In this document: positions 62,019-64,000 of the stretch, in pieces
How the letters are laid out: each line of letters starts with the position of its first letter
Numbering within the stretch: the stretch's first letter is position 1
NCBI RefSeq assembly: GCF_023336505.1
Contig: NZ_JAMAST010000002.1
Span: 62,001-126,000 of the forward strand
Direction: 5' to 3'
Source: Sporolactobacillus mangiferae
GTDB taxonomy: Bacteria; Bacillota; Bacilli; Bacillales; Sporolactobacillaceae
DNA length: 64,000 nucleotides
Program-made: the position numbers and the translations under genes
The notes under the pieces: generated by a model
Database searches by the model: none
The model's input: the letters and a program-made list of their open reading frames with translations, nothing else
What the model was told of the DNA's origin: nothing

Positions 62019-62726
62019 TCAGTTAGTTTCATTTCTTCGAATGGGCGACTTCTTCTGTACAAAACGGCGACACAGCATCGCTAGTCCAAGATATACCCCG
62101 TAGCCTGAAATTCCTAAAGCAGCTCCGGCAGTGTTGAGAATGACGTCATCAATGTCCATTGCGCGGTCTTGGAAAAGGAGCAGGTCGGATAAAAATTGCA
62201 GCACTTCGATGGACAATGAATAGAAGAAGATGACGAGAAACACGTGTCTTTTTTTAACACGATTAAAATAGAGTAGAAAAAAACAGAGCGGAGCCAGTAC
62301 AATTATATTTCCTATGATCTGATGCGTCGCATAATAGGCCGATGGAAAACCGGAAAATTGCGTCACAAGCGTTCGAAAAGGAATCACATTAATCATGAAC
62401 AGCAGATTTCGATCGAAATGACGCTCAACTAATCCGTACCATAACTGACGTAAATTGATGCCCAGCAACAGAAAAAAGGCAATACACACGTATAACTGAA
62501 AAGCCAAGAAAAACAGCATCTGACTGATGCCACGAATCATTATTTTCCTTGTGATGAACAAAAAAGTCAGTGTGAATAGAATAAGATTAAGCAAAATGCT
62601 CAGAAATTCAATGACAATGTCACGATCAAATCCCTCTATAAAAATGACAATTGAATAGAACAGGGCAACAGCAACCGAAAAGAAACTGATCACGGTAACG
62701 TTTTTCTTTTCAAAATAATTCTTCAT
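62019..62726 (-). CDS. VanZ-like family membrane protein
   Basis: 235-residue integral membrane protein with about six hydrophobic segments. The VanZ-family signature is present near residues 185-215: SLSIEVLQFLSDLLLFQDRA followed by MDIDDVILNTAGAALG (Glu-Gln, Arg-x-x-Asp-Ile-Asp-Asp and Asn-x-x-Gly). VanZ of enterococci gives low teicoplanin resistance, but most chromosomal homologs have no known role. The ATG at 62726 has AAAGGAG 6 nt upstream. It is not part of the conserved pyrE-rqcH neighbourhood. Confidence 0.8.
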   Translation of the reverse strand: MKNYFEKKNVTVISFFSVAVALFYSIVIFIEGFDRDIVIEFLSILLNLILFTLTFLFITRKIMIRGISQMLFFLAFQLYVCIAFFLLLGINLRQLWYGLVERHFDRNLLFMINVIPFRTLVTQFSGFPSAYYATHQIIGNIIVLAPLCFFLLYFNRVKKRHVFLVIFFYSLSIEVLQFLSDLLLFQDRAMDIDDVILNTAGAALGISGYGVYLGLAMLCRRFVQKKSPIRRNETN

Positions 62727-62944
62727 CAAAAACTCCTTTCTGGACACCTATTGAGATGAGCCGCTGATTAATTGTACGTTCCGTACCGCGCGTAACCTGA
62801 GGGAAAATCAATCCTTTCTTCCAATAGTTCACGCAGATCATCACAATGAATGCAAGCGAAGCAAAATGCCAGTGACAATCTGTAGCATAACATGGGCTAT
62901 GTACATGAAACGGTCGGTTATGCATAAATTATCTTGTTCTTCGT
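62727..62944. other. 218-bp gap, no gene recognised
   Basis: A 71-codon minus-strand frame (62710-62925) crosses the gap but has no SD, unusual His/Cys-rich composition and overlaps the VanZ-like start, so I do not call it. No terminator or strong promoter seen. Confidence 0.4.
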
Positions 62945-63619
62945 TCATTCGAGATTCTTAGATCGGTAGAGACCAATGGGATGTTTTTGCGACTCGTGAC
63001 GTTTTTGCTGTTGAATGTTGCCTGAAACCGGATCTTTTGTCCATTTTCTGTAATCCTTCGCGTCTGTTAGCGAATCCTTCTTTAACTGCATGTACTCTTT
63101 TTCATTGTAGACTTCACGAATTTTCGCATCTTTGTAATCTCTGAAATCATTGTCTTTAAAGGCAGTGAAAATCAGAAATTCACGCCCATCAAGATAATAA
63201 CTGTACGCATATTTGCTGTCCTTTTTAAATTGAACTTCATAATTATATCCGCCCATTTTCAGATCGGGAAAAGCTCTGTATCCGGTGATATCCGCAGTTG
63301 AGAGTCCCTGCCTGGCCAGGTAATTTATGAAGGATGGATAGGTTTGAACAGCTGTCCACGGATAAACATACAGCCAGTTCACATAGGGAAGCGCAGAGAA
63401 AAGTAAAACGATCAGCCATTTCCAGCATTGCCGTAAGGAACGATAAAAGTAAATCGTCAGGCCGTTAATCAACAAGAAGAGAAGTGTGAAAATAATGGTT
63501 GCCGCAAGCATGCTGCTAAAAAGATCAATAAACGAATCCACGCCGATATAATTGTTTAATGTGAAAAAATAAAGGGTGAGCATGAGAAACAGAATGAGAA
63601 AGCGTTTTACATGATTCAA
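62945..63619 (-). CDS. membrane protein with DUF3139-like C-terminal domain, unknown function
   Basis: 224 residues: three N-terminal membrane segments (about 6-22, 30-52, 66-85), then an extracytoplasmic domain with ALPYVNWLYVYPWTAV, LSTADITGYRAFPDLKMGGYN and YEVQFKKDSKYAYSYYLDG, a pattern like DUF3139 proteins, and a long Lys/Asp-rich tail. Start is TTG at 63619 with AAGGAA about 11 nt upstream. Role unknown; placed between pyrE and a VanZ-like gene, probably accessory. Confidence 0.65.
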   Translation of the reverse strand: MNHVKRFLILFLMLTLYFFTLNNYIGVDSFIDLFSSMLAATIIFTLLFLLINGLTIYFYRSLRQCWKWLIVLLFSALPYVNWLYVYPWTAVQTYPSFINYLARQGLSTADITGYRAFPDLKMGGYNYEVQFKKDSKYAYSYYLDGREFLIFTAFKDNDFRDYKDAKIREVYNEKEYMQLKKDSLTDAKDYRKWTKDPVSGNIQQQKRHESQKHPIGLYRSKNLE

Positions 63620-63743
63620 TTGAAGTACCGTTCCTTCTTTTTCTCTTATTGTAATCTATTTCCCACGATGAAAACCCGCATACTTTATTAAAAAGCCCGC
63701 ATATTTTCATGCGTGATCACGCATCAACCCGCATGTCAAAAAA

Positions 63744-63768
63744 AAGAACCTCCTAAATGAAGGCTCTT
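63744..63768 (-). terminator. Rho-independent terminator after pyrE
   Basis: 10-bp stem AAGAGCCTTC / GGAGGTTCTT (with G-T pairs) around ATTTA, followed by a T-run on the minus strand. Marks the end of the pyrimidine operon. Confidence 0.8.
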
Positions 63769-63790
63769 TTTCGGATCGCTTGAATAAATA

Positions 63791-64000
63791 TTATTGCTTT
63801 TGCACGCGCCAGTCTTCTGAAGCCGGATCAGCATACCACTTTTTCAGTTGCTCGAGCTGTGTACCGCTGATTTCCCCCTGCTCTTCAGCCAAATGGATCA
63901 GCGTATCAAAGTCTGTCAGTGTAGCTAAAGATACTTTTTCCTTCTCAAAATTAGTGCTTGCCTGAGGTAATTGATATGTAAAAATGGCTGCGACGCCAAG
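63791..64000 (-). CDS. pyrE: orotate phosphoribosyltransferase, C-terminal 69 residues (cut by window edge)
   Basis: The frame enters from the window edge and ends at TAA 63791. It reads LGVAAIFTYQLPQA, LATLTDFDTLIHLAEEQG and LKKWYADPASEDW, the typical Bacillus PyrE tail. PyrE forms OMP from orotate and PRPP; it is the last pyr operon gene upstream of rqcH in B. subtilis. Confidence 0.9.
   Translation of the reverse strand, partial: LGVAAIFTYQLPQASTNFEKEKVSLATLTDFDTLIHLAEEQGEISGTQLEQLKKWYADPASEDWRVQKQ

Noticed and set aside
62710-62925. 71-codon His/Cys-rich reading frame upstream of the VanZ-like gene
   Set aside because: No ribosome binding site, odd composition and overlap with the VanZ-like start.

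Overview
The window looks like a chromosomal segment of a low-to-moderate GC, endospore-forming Bacillota of the order Bacillales. The gene order follows the Bacillus subtilis pyrE-to-dxr region closely and nearly every gene lies on the minus strand. An intact spoVM shows the sporulating lifestyle, and a large fla/che operon shows flagellar ancestry. Several genes normally found here (sucCD, plsX, fakA, remA, def, rlmN, rpe, ylqD) are absent from their usual slots. The missing sucCD fits a lactic-type, TCA-poor sporeformer such as Sporolactobacillaceae, but that placement is an inference from memory.

Reading in the direction of transcription, from high to low coordinates: the 3' end of pyrE (63.8-64.0 kb); two accessory membrane proteins (a DUF3139-like protein and a VanZ-like protein); rqcH; yicC-gmk-rpoZ; coaBC-priA-fmt-rsmB-stp-prkC-rsgA-thiN; tiny spoVM; rpmB (the only clear plus-strand gene) divergent from asp23/yloU; sdaAB-sdaAA-recG; fapR-fabD-fabG-acpP; rnc-smc-ftsY; ylxM-ffh-rpsP-khpA-rimM-trmD-rplS; rbgA-rnhB-ylqG-ylqH; dprA; topA. 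Then comes a truncated trmFO joined to a truncated fliL, followed by fliM-fliY-cheY-fliO-fliP-fliQ-fliR-flhB-flhA-flhF-flhG-cheB-cheA-cheW-cheC-cheD-sigD-swrB, and last rpsB-tsf-pyrH-frr-uppS-cdsA-dxr (cut by the window edge).

The most striking observation is the junction near 22201-22215. The first about 86 codons of trmFO run directly, out of frame, into the last about 84 codons of fliL. In B. subtilis order, everything between these points (rest of trmFO, xerC, hslV, hslU, codY, flgB, flgC, fliE through flgE, start of fliL) would be gone, roughly 15 kb. Either this strain carries a large deletion that removes the flagellar basal body and CodY while keeping the export gate, switch and chemotaxis genes, or the sequence is misjoined.

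Functionally the window combines translation and ribosome maturation (S2, EF-Ts, RRF, S16, L19, L28, RimM, TrmD, RbgA, RsgA, RqcH), protein targeting (Ffh, FtsY, YlxM), fatty-acid synthesis under FapR, envelope lipid synthesis (Dxr, CdsA, UppS), Ser/Thr phospho-signalling (PrkC/Stp), DNA maintenance (Smc, TopA, RecG, PriA, DprA, RNase HII) and motility/chemotaxis. No prophage, insertion sequence, CRISPR array, tRNA or rRNA was seen.
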